From Tubiluchus corallicola (Eukaryota > Priapulida > Priapulimorpha > Priapulimorphida > Tubiluchidae), in NCBI GenBank assembly GCA_030141605.1, contig JAQGDQ010000189.1, forward strand, positions 291,217-355,216: 64,000 nt of DNA, written 5' to 3'. The notes under the pieces are model-generated. The model had not been told where the DNA came from, made no database searches, and saw only the letters and a list, made by a program, of their open reading frames with translations. Each line of letters begins with the position of its first letter. The stretch's first letter is position 1. A program made the position numbers and the translations under genes. This document shows, piece after piece, positions 35,280 to 46,209 of the stretch.

Positions 35280-35670
35280 TATTGCAAGAGATGTTACACA
35301 ACAATATGTAGCCGTAAAAGTATCAAATCATCATCTGCTGACTTTTGGCGGCTTTACAGACTGTGGAATTCTGAATTCATAATACCACAAGTTTTTCTCT
35401 TTTTACGGTGGTTACCCCAGTACAGAGTAGTTAGAATTATTGTGGAACTGATTTCGTCATGGAATTAAATTTGAAGACAATGCTAAAACCGTCTTCATTG
35501 TCTGCAGGACGTTCCTAGGTTTGTCATGCTTACTGAATTGTCCTGGTCTTGGTTCTAAAGAACCTATTGTCTCTTAAGCTTGAACTAATTTCTTATATGA
35601 TTCAGTAACTACGGTTCTGACTAAAAATCTTTTATCACTTAATCGTGTATATTAATTTCGCTGGTATGTT
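35280..35670 (-). promoter_or_regulatory. Conserved 5' flank of unit B
   Basis: Same conserved block as unit A. The TATA-like element differs: sense strand reads GTATTATGAATTC where A and D have GTATAATAAATTC. Unit E shares the altered form. Confidence 0.45.
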
Positions 35671-36395
35671 ATACATATATATATATATATATATAAGATT
35701 CGAGGCTACAGCTTCGACGGCGGCACCATTTGCGGCGATCGATACATCAAATGAAAGGTCTAGATCTAGTGTCGTGCCATTGGGGGTTTATTTTTCGAAT
35801 CAGGCCTACCAGGTGGAACGGGGGCGAAAAACCTCCAAAAATGGCCATTTTTCGGCCGTTTTTTTTTTGCAAAACTTATACCGCTGAGACCTGGAGAACG
35901 GGAACGGGCCAGGAGTGATGATGGTGTGTGCCATAGGCATATTTAGAATTCGCGATTTTTCGAAATTATTCGTTTAGAACCCAACTCGCGATTTTTCGAA
36001 ATTTTGATCAAACAGCCTGCAGCAAAAATGTTCTAGCCCTGCCCGGTGGGACTCAGAAGAAGATATATAGCTCTTTAGAAAGACGAGGAACGGGGCTGCA
36101 CGACGGTGTGGGCTATGTTTCAGGACACCTCAACCAAGACGAGTACTGACGAGTTAATTAGATGTTCTATTTTTGGCAATTTTCGCTTGAAAAACTGCTG
36201 ACGCAAAGCCATTGTTCTGGCGTCATCCATTATACTCTTCCTATAACCTTTTAACTTTAATTCAACTGCTGCTGCTGGCTTTGCGTTATAAGTGAAGACT
36301 ATGTAGGATGTTCGCGTATTTTTGATTATAAGTGTATTTATATGCAAAATTTTTTCCGGGGCCTTTGCTAATCACTATAATTTTTGTTATGACTT
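35671..36395 (-). repeat. Unit B outer 5' region: short TA tract and dispersed repeat block
   Basis: TA tract, then GAGGCTACAGCTTCGACGGC, GGTCTAGATCTAGTG, GGCGAAAAACCTCC, and the CAGCAGCAGTTG-type end near 36280. Same order as in units A, D and E. Confidence 0.8.
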
Positions 36396-36628
36396 GTTAT
36401 TTAGCAGACATAAGCAGGTGGTGAAGGAAAATAGCAAATGATTGTTGTTGTGCTGTTGTTAATTGTTGCTGTCACCATTTGTGTTGATGGATCCACATGT
36501 ATATGTAGATCTGGTAATATATTTCTTGGCAATTGTGCTATCTGTTTGATTAACTGTTGCTGTTGTTGTTGGTGGTGGCAGTGGTGCTGCAGCTGCTTGA
36601 GCTATAATAATTAACCAATGACTTGCAT
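36396..36628. other. Centre of the inverted array; low-complexity GTT/GCT tracts
   Basis: This 230-bp stretch between outward-facing units B and C is not shared with the other units. It is rich in TTGTTGTTG and TGCTGTTG triplets and holds no gene I can support. Confidence 0.6.
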
Positions 36629-37494
36629 AGAACCAAGACTAAGAGAACTCAGTAAACTTGGGAGCTTCCGGAACACAACGGAAACAACAAACTGCTGGAA
36701 AATAAATCGTTGCTTGCAGTACAGAAATAAATATTGTGATTCTATCTGCACAGGCCGGTGTGCAACAGAGGAAAATCAGAATATGTGTGTACCAGATTGC
36801 AAAAAGACTTGTAGAGAAAAATATAACTGTTTCTGCTACTGTTTTGGTCTGTGCATCAATGATATCCCATGTATCGAAGAATGGAAATGTAGAAAAAATT
36901 GCACACAAAACTGTCAGCCTTTTCCACTGCCGACGACAACCTCAGCACGAAAAAGAACGCTGATGACTTCAGAGACAAGGACAAAGACAACAACAACGTC
37001 ACCAACAACAGTCACGCCTACGTCATTTGAGGATTGTGTTGCAGAATGTGAAAATTTGTGTGATGCTACTAAAGATCCAGAAGTGTGCAAGACCAACTGC
37101 ATTGCAATATGTAAAGGCAAAAGATCGAAGACAAGTCATACCAGACGACATCGGCAGCATTCGCCATTTAGAGACTACAACTATTGTCAGTCAATGCGCG
37201 AAAAAAAAATTCAGTTTAAAAGATGGAATTGACTCGGAGTGCAGAGATTTATTCACGTTTTATTCAGTGGTGCCTGCAGGCGGGGTACTAGTGTGCCCTT
37301 TGAAAGACTGGCAGGACAATTACCGACTCTTTATACAAATTCAGAAATGCAACTGCACACCAATGAATGGTTGGCCTAACAGCGGACAAGAAAAATACAA
37401 AAAAGAACTAAAGAAGAAAAAAGTCCTGGTACATTTAGAAACTCCTCCCTAGCTGTTATTTACATTGGAACGGAATCCTCCTGTTAATTAATTT
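36629..37494 (+). pseudogene. Unit C: truncated cysteine-rich gene copy
   Basis: 36629-36662 matches the conserved 5' flank (GAACCAAGACTAAGAGAACT vs the flank of D/E) and then joins abruptly at about 36690 to the middle of the coding region (NCWKINRCLQ). The signal peptide, N-domain and first Cys modules are deleted. Further damage: a shift in an A-run near 37200, loss of the segment between the last Cys module and the C-domain at about 37250, and a stop (CCCTAG where E has CCCGAG) at about 37450. An open frame of 204 codons survives but starts in flank sequence. It retains two complete six-Cys modules. Its 3' flank is preserved. Confidence 0.88.
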
Positions 37495-38820
37495 GATTTG
37501 ATGTTTATTCTTAAATTACATTCTTGTTGATATTTATTTGTTGATGTTTCACAGACCTATTGCGGGCCTTGTGGTTGTTAGTAGAAAAATTAGCAGAGAC
37601 TTAGGCCATTGTAGAGAATAGTGATAGACAGACAAATATACTTACAAGTAAATAGGTTTGCATGTGAACAAACAACTAAACAAATAAACAGTAACCAAGC
37701 ACACAAACAAACAACTAAACAGGTAGGCAAATAACCAAGCACACAAGCAAACAACTAAACAAGTAAGCAGATATCCAACCACACAAATAAACAAGTAAGC
37801 CAATAACCAAGCGCACAAACAAACAGCTAAACAGGTAAGCAATTTAATAAGCACACAAATAAACAAGTAAGCAGATAGCCAACCACATAAACAAAGAACT
37901 AACAAGTAACCAAGCAAACGACTAGACAAGTAAGCAAATAACTAAACCTACAAGCAAACAACTAAACAAGTAGGCAAATAACCAAGCACACAATCAAACA
38001 ACTAAACAAGTAAGCAAATTACCAAGCAAACAACTAAACAAGTAGGCAAATTACTAAGCGCACAAGCATACAACTAAACAAATAAGCAAATGGCCAAGCA
38101 CACAAACAAACAACTAAACAGGTAAGCAATTTAGCAAGCACACAAATAAACAAGTAAGCAAATAACCAAGCACACAATAAACAAATAAACAAGTAAAGAT
38201 AATGTTGTAATGGATTTGCTGTAAAGATATTTTTGAAACTAAACTATATTTTTAACTTGTTCTTATTTTTTTCCGTTCATAGTACTTCAACTGCTCTATG
38301 TAACTGGTATGCATGTAGAAGCCTGAGGGGAATAGCTTAGTGGTCAAAGTGCTTACTTATCGACCTAAATTAAGCAACGGCAGGCTGTTTAGTCAATTGA
38401 CAGATCGTCACTTGATATTTGCTCTATGCAGTTTTGTTCACGGTGCTCATTATGTGTGTTGACCTCGTAGAGAGAGGTCATATTCACACCTAACTGTGGT
38501 TATCACACATTCCGGTACTGCCACACACACGTATTGAGGCTCTATCATTGAGTGCTAAGTTCGAGTTTATAGAGTGACTAACTGTGGAAGAAAATGAATA
38601 CAATATTGAAACATTTGTGGGCTAAAGTTTACAATTCTACACAAACAAAAAATTAGTTTGTGAAGCGGATTAGGGTGAGGGATAAGGATAGGGCTAGTAT
38701 TAGGGTTAGGATTAGGGTGAGGCATAGGGATAGGGTTAGGATTAGGGTGAGGGATAAGGATAGGTTTAGGATTAGGGTGAGAGATTGGGATTAGGGTTAG
38801 GATTAGGGTGAAGGTATTTT
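37495..38820 (+). repeat. Unit C 3' flank: UTR, minisatellite, A-box-like block, telomere-like repeats
   Basis: Same order as other units: 3' UTR-like to 37660, minisatellite 37665-38205 (CAAATAACCAAGCACACAAA type), conserved block 38235-38590 with GAATAGCTTAGTGGTCAAAG, TTAGGG-like repeats 38670-38815. Confidence 0.85.
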
Positions 38821-39230
38821 AATTACGTGAGGAATTGCAAACTCCTTCCCTTTTATACCAGAGATAAAATGAGGCTGACGAGAATTATGGAAATAAAGTA
38901 ACATAATAGTTTGATAAAATTCCAATGCGTAAGATTTACAGGACACCCTTAGTTTAATACGTAATCTTTATTGCAAAAATATAAAGAATATTTACGAGTT
39001 AGTATAAAATATTAAACCAGGCAAAATATATATGCAGCACAGAATAAAAATTTTACAGATAAAATAGTGTCTTGCTAAAAGACTTGTGATCAAAGCACAA
39101 ACTGCCAAGGCTACTTGCACAGGCCTGTTAAAAGATAAATGATTATTAAGTTTTACATCTTTTAAAAATTTTTTTAAAAAGTTTTCTATTCTTAACACAG
39201 ACCAAGGAGGCACTCAGAGAGTCCATAAGA
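38820..39230 (-). mobile_element. GGGTGTCCC block and LINE 3' end, copy 3 (minus)
   Basis: Reverse complement of the 26225-26665 sequence, ending at ACCAAGGAGGCACTCAGAGA near 39210. Confirms that the LINE tail was part of the duplicated unit before inversion. Confidence 0.75.
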
Positions 39231-39234
39231 AAAA

Positions 39235-39900
39235 TTATAGTAACTAGCAAAGGTCCAGGAAAAAATTTGCGTGTGTTTGTACATTATGAGTATAAATACA
39301 CTCATAATCAAAAATACGTGAACATCCTACATAGTCTTCACTTATAATGCAAAGCCAGCAGCAGCAGTTGAATTAAAGTTAGAAGGTTATAGGCAGAGTA
39401 AAATGGATTGTGTCAGAACACTGGCTTTGCATCAGCAGTTTTCCAAGCGAAAATTGGCAAAAATAGAACATCTAATTAACTCGTTGGTACTCCTCTTGGT
39501 TGAGGTGTCCTAAAACACAGCCCACACCATCGTGCAGCCCTGTTCCTCCTCTTTCTAAAGAGCTATATATCTTCTTCCGAGAGTCTCAGCAGGCGGCCCT
39601 AGAACATTTTTTTCTGCAGGCTGTTTGGTCAAAATTTCAAAAAAATCGCAAGTTGGGTCCAGGAAAAAACCTGTTACGGGACGCAGTGGCCCTCTCGCAA
39701 ATTCTAATTATGTCTATGACATGCACCATTGAACGGATTATCTACCCATGGCCAGCACCACCCATGGCATGGCCCGTTCTCGTTCTTCAGATCTCAGACG
39801 TATAAGTTTTGCAAAAAACGGCCAAAAAATGGCCATTTTTGGAAGTTTTTCACCCCCGTTCCTCCTGGTAGGACCGATTCGAAAAATGGCGCAACACTTT
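39235..39900 (+). repeat. Dispersed 5' repeat block upstream of unit D
   Basis: Copy of the block at 29951-30600, plus orientation here, carrying CAGCAGCAGCAGTTGAATTA, CTCCTCTTGGTTGAGGTGTC and GGCCATTTTTGGAAG-type segments. Confidence 0.8.
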
Positions 39901-40014
39901 CGTTTGACGTATAGATCGCCGCAAATGGTGCCGCCGTCGAAGCTGTAGCCTATATATATATATAGGCTACAGCTTCGACGGCGGCACCATTTGCGGCGAT
40001 CTATACGTCAAACG
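39901..40014. repeat. Perfect 114-bp palindrome
   Basis: Two 57-bp arms are exact reverse complements with no spacer (centre between 39957 and 39958). Each arm holds GCCGCAAATGGTGCCGCCGT and GCTGTAGCCTATATAT. Other units carry only one arm at this place (e.g. 45735-45790, 35700-35755). Confidence 0.95.
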
Positions 40015-40034
40015 ATATATATATATGTGTGTGT

Positions 40035-40432
40035 GTGTGTGTAACGTACCAGCGAAATTAATATATATACGATTAAGTGACAAAGGATTTTTAGTCGGAA
40101 CCAAAGTTACTGAATCATATAAGAAATTAGTTCAAACTTAAGAGACAATAGCTTATTTAGAACCAAGACCAGGACAATTCATTAAGCATGACAAACCTGG
40201 GAACTTCCTGCAGACAATGAAGACGGTTTTAGCATTGTCTTCAAATTTATTCCATGAAGAAATCAGTTCCACAATTCTAACTACTCTGTACTGGGGTAAC
40301 CACAGTAAAAAGAGAAAAAACTTGTGGTATAATAAATTCAGAATTCTGCAGTCTGTAAAGCCGCTAAAAGTCAGCAGGTGATGATTTGATACTTTTAAGG
40401 CTACATATTGTTGTGCAACATCTCTTGCAATA
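40035..40432 (+). promoter_or_regulatory. Conserved 5' flank of unit D with TATA-like box
   Basis: Homologous to the flanks of A, B and E. TATAATAA is at 40328-40335, about 100 bp upstream of the ATG. Preceded by TG/TA microsatellite at 40014-40065. Confidence 0.5.
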
Positions 40433-43400
40433 ATGTGGTTTTTGCTAACCCGTAGACACGATTCTAAATCTCGTGCATTATGCTGGTTAAACTTTGTCTT
40501 ATTTTTCGTTGAAACGTGCGGATTTCGAATATCCTACCCAAACAATTCTGGTCAAACTTCGCCAAGCGTTTGTAACTTCACTCGTCCAGTCAATAGTACT
40601 CAAACAAAGTTTGAAATTGACACAGGAACATTCTCAGGTTATGATTCAGCTGAAACGATTTGTAAGGAAGACTACGTCGAGCATTACTTAATGAAACAGT
40701 CTGAAATCAACTTAGAGTCTATAAGACATGTAACGTGGAACGAACTGAAGGACTGCGGCATAGAAATAAAGGAGTCCACAGAAAAACCGACAGGAAAAAG
40801 AATTTGCCTTGCAGCGATTTTCGACAGTAATGAGAAACGAGCTCGCTGTGACATTGTATCAGTCAGCTTAAAAGTGTTTGAAAACATCAGTCCTGTTTAT
40901 CAGAAAAGCTCAGCTCCTAAATGGCAAAATATGAGGACGAACAGAACAACAAAGAGGATAAAACGAGCCAAACCAGTCAAACCAGCCAAAAAACACAACC
41001 CCCCGCTGGTGCTCCGAAATTGTACATACTATAAAGACTGCATAGCGACCTGTAAACGTAACTGTAGTGGGAGGGAGAATAGAGATGAGTGTGAAAGTGT
41101 GTGCCCGCAAGAATGTGCCCTACACAATCATGTGAAGGGTGCTAAGTGTCGATGCACATGTGAGCACAAGTGTAATAATGTAGAGCAAACCTGCATAGAA
41201 ATATGTACGACGAACGAAGAGTGTAAAAATGACTGTAAGCATGCAAATGAGGTGTGTAAGAATGATTGTAAAAATCTTCATTGTGTTTGTGTATTAAAGC
41301 TCGTCCGTGAATACGAACTTAACTGTGCTAGTATAACAGATGAGAATAATCGCACTGAATGCGAAAGGGATCGCGAGAGATACAGTGAGCGCAACTGCAG
41401 GAAAATAAATCGTTGCTTGCAGAACAGAATTAAATATTGTGATTCTATCTGCACAGGCCGGTGTGCAGCAGAGGAAAATCAGAATATGTGTGTACCAGAT
41501 TGCAAAAAGACTTGTAGAGAAAAATATAACTGTTTCTGCTATTGTGTTGGTCCGTGCACTGACCATATCAAATGTATCGAAGAACGGAAATGTAAAAAAA
41601 ATTGCAGAGAAAACTGTCAGCCTTTTCCGGTCCCGACGACAACATCAGCACCAGAAATAACAACGATGACTGCAGTGAAAGTAAATAAAGATACCAGGAT
41701 AAAGACAACAACAACAACTGTGACAACAACATCACCTACAACAGTCACGCCTACACCAGTTGACGAATGTGTATCACAATGTGAAGGTCTGTGTCATGCT
41801 ACTAAAGATCCAGAACTGTGCAAGACCAACTGCATTGCAAAATGTAAATCCTCAGCACCAGAAATAATAGCGATGACTGCAGTGAAAGTAAATAAAGATA
41901 ACAGGATAAAGACAACAACATCACCGGCATCAGTTGAAGACTGTGCACCACAATGTGAAGGTTTGTGTGATGCTACTAAAGATCCAGAACTGTGCAAGAC
42001 CAACTGCATTGAAAAATGTAAATCCTACAAGGAGAAGACAACGCGTACCAGACGACGACGACATTTGCCAGTTAGAGACTACGACTATAATTGTCAATCA
42101 ACTTGCGAAAAGAAATGTTGGGAGAAAGGCAGAATTGACTCAGAGTGCAGAGATAAATGTGAACTAGAATGCAGGAACTGGAATAACACATTTCCTACCT
42201 TAATGAAGTTCTCATTTGTTGACTTGAGTTACAATGAAGCAGAAAAGGACATATTCGGTTTTGAAAGGGATTACACGATGTTCCACTACAATGCTAGCAT
42301 CAGCGCTGTTTCTCAGAAAAACTCAGCTCCTATATCGCAAACTGCAAGGACAAAGAGGGTAAAACGACGTCATAAAAGATCAGCCAAACCAGCCAACAAC
42401 AAAAAATACAACCCCCCGCTGGTGCTCCGAAATTGTACATACTATAAAGACTGCATAGCGACCTGTAAACGTAATTGTAGTGGGAAGGAGAATAGAAATG
42501 AGTGTGAAAGTCTGTGCCCGCAAGAATGTGCCCTACACAATCATGAGATGGGTGCTAAGTGTCGATGCAGGTGTGAGGGCAAGTGTAATACTAAAGAGCA
42601 AACCTGCATAGAAATATGTCAGACAAACGAAGAGTGTAAAAATGACTGCAAGCATGCAAATGAGATGTGTAAGAATGATTGTAAAAATCTTCATTGTTTT
42701 TGTGTATTAAAGCTCGTCCGTGAATACAAACCTAACTGTCCTGGTATAAATGATCGTATTGAATGCGAAAGGGATCGCGAGAGATACAGTGAGCGCAACT
42801 GTGGGAAAATAAGTCATTGCTTGCAGCACAGAATTATATATTGTGATTCTATCTGCGCAGGCCGGTGTGCAGCAGAGGAAAATCAGAATATGTGTGTACC
42901 AGATTGCAAAAAGATTTGTAGAGAAAAATATGAATGTTTCTGCTATTGTTTTGGTCCGTGCCTCAATGATATCCCATGTAGCGAAGAACGGAAATGTAGA
43001 AAAAATTGCACACAAAACTGTCAGCCTTTTCCGCTGCCGACGACAACCTCAGCACGAAAAAGAGCACTGATGACTTCAGTGACAAGGACAAGGACAACAA
43101 CAACAACGTCACCAACAACAGTCACGCCTACGTCATTTGAGGATTGTGTTGCAGAGTGTGAAAATCTGTGTGATGCTACTAAAGATCCAGAAGTGTGCGA
43201 GACCAACTGCATTGCAACATGTAAAGGCAAAAGACTGAAGACAAGGCATACCAGACGACATCGGCGGCATTCGCCATTTATAGACTACAACTATTGTCAG
43301 TCAACGTGCGAAAGAAACTGCAGTTTAAAAGATGGAATTGACTCGGAGTGCAGAGATAAATGTGACATAGAATGCAGGCGCTGGAATAACACATTTCCTA

Positions 43401-43675
43401 CCTTAATGAAGTTCTCATTTGTTGACTTGAGTTACAGTGAAGCAGAAAAGGACGTATTCGGTTCTGAAAGCGAGTCGTACACCGTGTTCCACTACAATGC
43501 GAATTTCACGTTTTATTCAGCGGTGCCTGCAGGCGGGGTACTCGTGTGCCCTTTGAAAGACTGGCAGAACAATTATCGTCTCTTTATGCAAATTCAGAAA
43601 TGCAACTGCACACCTATAGATCCTGCAATGAATGGTAGGCCTAACAGAGGACAAAAAAATACAAAAAAGAACTAA
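40433..43675 (+). CDS. Cysteine-rich secreted precursor, unit D (double-block, extra module, 1080 aa)
   Basis: Start MWFLLTRRHDSKSRAL as in paralogues, with signal-like 14-29. First block about 188-620, basic spacer KRVKRRHKRSAKPA near 641-655, second block to the end. In the first block the Thr-rich linker plus six-Cys module is itself duplicated (SAPEITTMTAVKVNKD near 406 and SAPEIIAMTAVKVNKD near 474), giving nine six-Cys modules in all. The first basic cluster is partly changed to KPVKPAKK. Relative to A, B and E the A-run at about 43652 is one base shorter, so the frame shifts and ends at NTKKN, losing the conserved Lys-rich C-terminus; the lost coding sequence remains in another frame to about 43757. 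Whether it still makes a functional product is unknown. Confidence 0.85.
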   Translation: MWFLLTRRHDSKSRALCWLNFVLFFVETCGFRISYPNNSGQTSPSVCNFTRPVNSTQTKFEIDTGTFSGYDSAETICKEDYVEHYLMKQSEINLESIRHVTWNELKDCGIEIKESTEKPTGKRICLAAIFDSNEKRARCDIVSVSLKVFENISPVYQKSSAPKWQNMRTNRTTKRIKRAKPVKPAKKHNPPLVLRNCTYYKDCIATCKRNCSGRENRDECESVCPQECALHNHVKGAKCRCTCEHKCNNVEQTCIEICTTNEECKNDCKHANEVCKNDCKNLHCVCVLKLVREYELNCASITDENNRTECERDRERYSERNCRKINRCLQNRIKYCDSICTGRCAAEENQNMCVPDCKKTCREKYNCFCYCVGPCTDHIKCIEERKCKKNCRENCQPFPVPTTTSAPEITTMTAVKVNKDTRIKTTTTTVTTTSPTTVTPTPVDECVSQCEGLCHATKDPELCKTNCIAKCKSSAPEIIAMTAVKVNKDNRIKTTTSPASVEDCAPQCEGLCDATKDPELCKTNCIEKCKSYKEKTTRTRRRRHLPVRDYDYNCQSTCEKKCWEKGRIDSECRDKCELECRNWNNTFPTLMKFSFVDLSYNEAEKDIFGFERDYTMFHYNASISAVSQKNSAPISQTARTKRVKRRHKRSAKPANNKKYNPPLVLRNCTYYKDCIATCKRNCSGKENRNECESLCPQECALHNHEMGAKCRCRCEGKCNTKEQTCIEICQTNEECKNDCKHANEMCKNDCKNLHCFCVLKLVREYKPNCPGINDRIECERDRERYSERNCGKISHCLQHRIIYCDSICAGRCAAEENQNMCVPDCKKICREKYECFCYCFGPCLNDIPCSEERKCRKNCTQNCQPFPLPTTTSARKRALMTSVTRTRTTTTTSPTTVTPTSFEDCVAECENLCDATKDPEVCETNCIATCKGKRLKTRHTRRHRRHSPFIDYNYCQSTCERNCSLKDGIDSECRDKCDIECRRWNNTFPTLMKFSFVDLSYSEAEKDVFGSESESYTVFHYNANFTFYSAVPAGGVLVCPLKDWQNNYRLFMQIQKCNCTPIDPAMNGRPNRGQKNTKKN

Positions 43676-45130
43676 AGAAGAAAAAAGTGCTGGTACGTTT
43701 AGAAACTCCTCCTGAGGGGTTATTTACATTGGAACGGAATCCTCCTGTTAATTAATTTGATTTGATGTTTATTTTTAATTTAAATTCTTGTTGATATTTA
43801 TTTGTTAATGTCTCACAGACCTATTACGGGCCTTGTGGTTGTTATTAGAAAAATTAGCAGAGACTTAGGCCATTGTAGAGAATAGTGATAGACAGACAAA
43901 TATACTTACAAGTAAATAGGTTTGCATGTGAACAAACAACAACTAAGCAAATAAACAGTAACCAAGCACACAAACAAACAACTAAACAAGTAGGCAGATA
44001 ACCAACCACATAAACAAAGAACTAACAACTAAAAAATTAACCAAGCAAACGACTAAACAAGTAAGCAAATAACTAAACCTACAAGCAAACAACTAAACTA
44101 GTAAGCAAATAACCAAGCACACAAACAAACAAATGAACAAATAAGCAATTAACCAAGCACACAAACAAACAACTAGACAAGTAAGCAACTAAATAAGCAC
44201 ACAATAAATAAATAAACAAGTAAGCAAATAGCCAAGCACACAAACAAACAACTAAACAAGTAAGCAAATAACCAAGCACAAACAAACTACCAACTAAACA
44301 AATAAGCAAATAACCAAGCACACTAACAAACAACTAAACAAATAAGCAAATAACCAAGCACACGACAAACAACTAAGCAAGTAAGCAAATAACCAAGCAC
44401 ACAAACAAACAACTAAACAAGTAAGCTAATAACCAAGCACACAAATAAACAAGTAAGCAAATAACCAAGCACATGCAAACTGACAAACAAATAAACAAGT
44501 AAAGATATTGTTGTAATGAATTTGCTGTAAAGATATTTTTGAAACTGAACTGTATTTTTTGCTTGTTCTTTGCATGATTATTTTCAATAAACTTTCTTTA
44601 CTTTCATATTGCTTCAACTGCTCCATGTAACTGGTATGCATGTAGAAGTCTGAGGTGAATAGCTTAGTGGTCAAGGTGCTTGCTTATCGACCTTAGTTAA
44701 GCAACGGTAGGCTGTTTAGTCAATAGACGGATCATCACTTGATATTTGCTCTAGTTCACGGTGCTCATTATGGGTGTTGACCTCGTAGAGAGAGGACATA
44801 TTCACACCTAACTGTGGCTATCACATGTTCCGGTACAGCCACACACACGTATTGAGGCTCTACCATTGAGTGCTAAGTTCGAGTTTATAGAGTCACTCAC
44901 TATGGAAGAAAATGAATGCAATATTGAAACATTTGTGGGCTAAAGTTTACAATTCTACACAAACAAAAAATTAGTTCGTGAAGCGGATTAGGGTGAGGGA
45001 TAAGGATAGGGCTAGTATTAGGGTTAGGATTAGGGTGAGGCATAGGGATAGGGTTAGGATTAGGATGAGGCATAGGGATAGGGTTAGGATTAGGGTGAGG
45101 GATAAGGATAGGTTTAGGATTAGGATACCT
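43676..45130 (+). repeat. Unit D 3' flank: former C-terminus, UTR, minisatellite, A-box-like block, telomere-like repeats
   Basis: 43676-43757 is the out-of-frame remainder of the coding region. Then 3' UTR-like, minisatellite 43920-44505, conserved block 44560-44905 with GAATAGCTTAGTGGTCAAGG, TTAGGG-like repeats 44985-45130. The GGGTGTCCC block and LINE tail found in A, B and C are absent; telomere-like DNA runs straight into the next unit. Confidence 0.85.
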
Positions 45131-45139
45131 ATCTAGGTT

Positions 45140-45798
45140 TAGATACGCGAACATCCTACATAGTCTTCACTTATAATGCAAAGCCAGCAGCAGCAGTTGA
45201 ATTAAAGTTAAAAGGTTATAGGCAGAGTAAAATGGATTGCGTCAGAACAATGGCTTTGCATCAGCAGTTTTCCAAGGGAAAATTGCCAAAAATAGAACAT
45301 CTAATTAACTCGTCGGCACTCCTCTTGGTTGAGGTGTCCTATAACATAGCCCACACCATCGTGCAGCCCTGTTCCTCCTCTTTCTAAAGAGCTATATATC
45401 TTCTTCCGAGAGTCTCAGCAGGCGGCCCTAGAACATTTTTTCTGCAGGCTGTTTGGCCAAAATTTTGAAAAAATGGCGAGTTGGGTCCGGGAAAACGCCC
45501 GTTACAGGACGCCGTGGCCCTCTCGCAAATTCTAAATACACCTATGACATTCGCCATTGAACGGGCTATCTATCCATGGCCAGCACCATCCATGGCCTGT
45601 TCCCGTTCTTCAGACGTATAAATTTTGCAAAAAACGGCCGAAAAATGGCCATTTTTGGAGGTTTTTCGCCCCCGTTCCACCTGGTAGGCCTGATTCGAAA
45701 AATAAACCCCCAACGGCACGACACTAGATCGAGACCTTTCATTTGACGTATCGATCGCCGCAAATGGTGCCGCCGTCGAAGCTGTAGCCTCGAATCTT
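45140..45798 (+). repeat. Dispersed 5' repeat block upstream of unit E
   Basis: Copy of the block at 29951-30600 with a single arm of the 39901-40014 palindrome at about 45735-45790. Confidence 0.8.
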
Positions 45799-45804
45799 AT
45801 ATAT

Positions 45805-46209
45805 ATATATATATGTATAACATACCAGCGAAATTAATATATACGATTAAGTGATAAAAGATTTTTAGTCAGAACCGTAGTTACTGAATCATATAAGAAA
45901 TTAGTTCAAGCTTAAGAGACAATAGGTTCTTTTGAACCAAGACCAGGACAATTCAGTAAGCATGACAAGCCTGGGAACTTCCTGCAGACAATGAAGACGG
46001 TTTTAGCATTGTCTTCAAATTTAATTCCATGACAAAATCAGTTCCACAATAATTCTAACTACTCTGTACTGGGGTAACCACCGTAAAAAGAGAAAAACTT
46101 GTGGTATTATGAATTCAGAATTCCACAGTCTGTAAAGCCGCTAAAAGACAGCAGATGGTGATTTGATACTTTTATGGCTACATATTGTTGTGCAACATCT
46201 CATGCAATA
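45805..46209 (+). promoter_or_regulatory. Conserved 5' flank of unit E
   Basis: Homologous to the flanks of A, B and D. The TATA-like site reads GTATTATGAATTC as in B. A substitution creates an in-frame ATG at 46174 (A has ACG, D has AAG at that place), which would add 12 residues (MATYCCATSHAI) to the protein. Confidence 0.45.
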
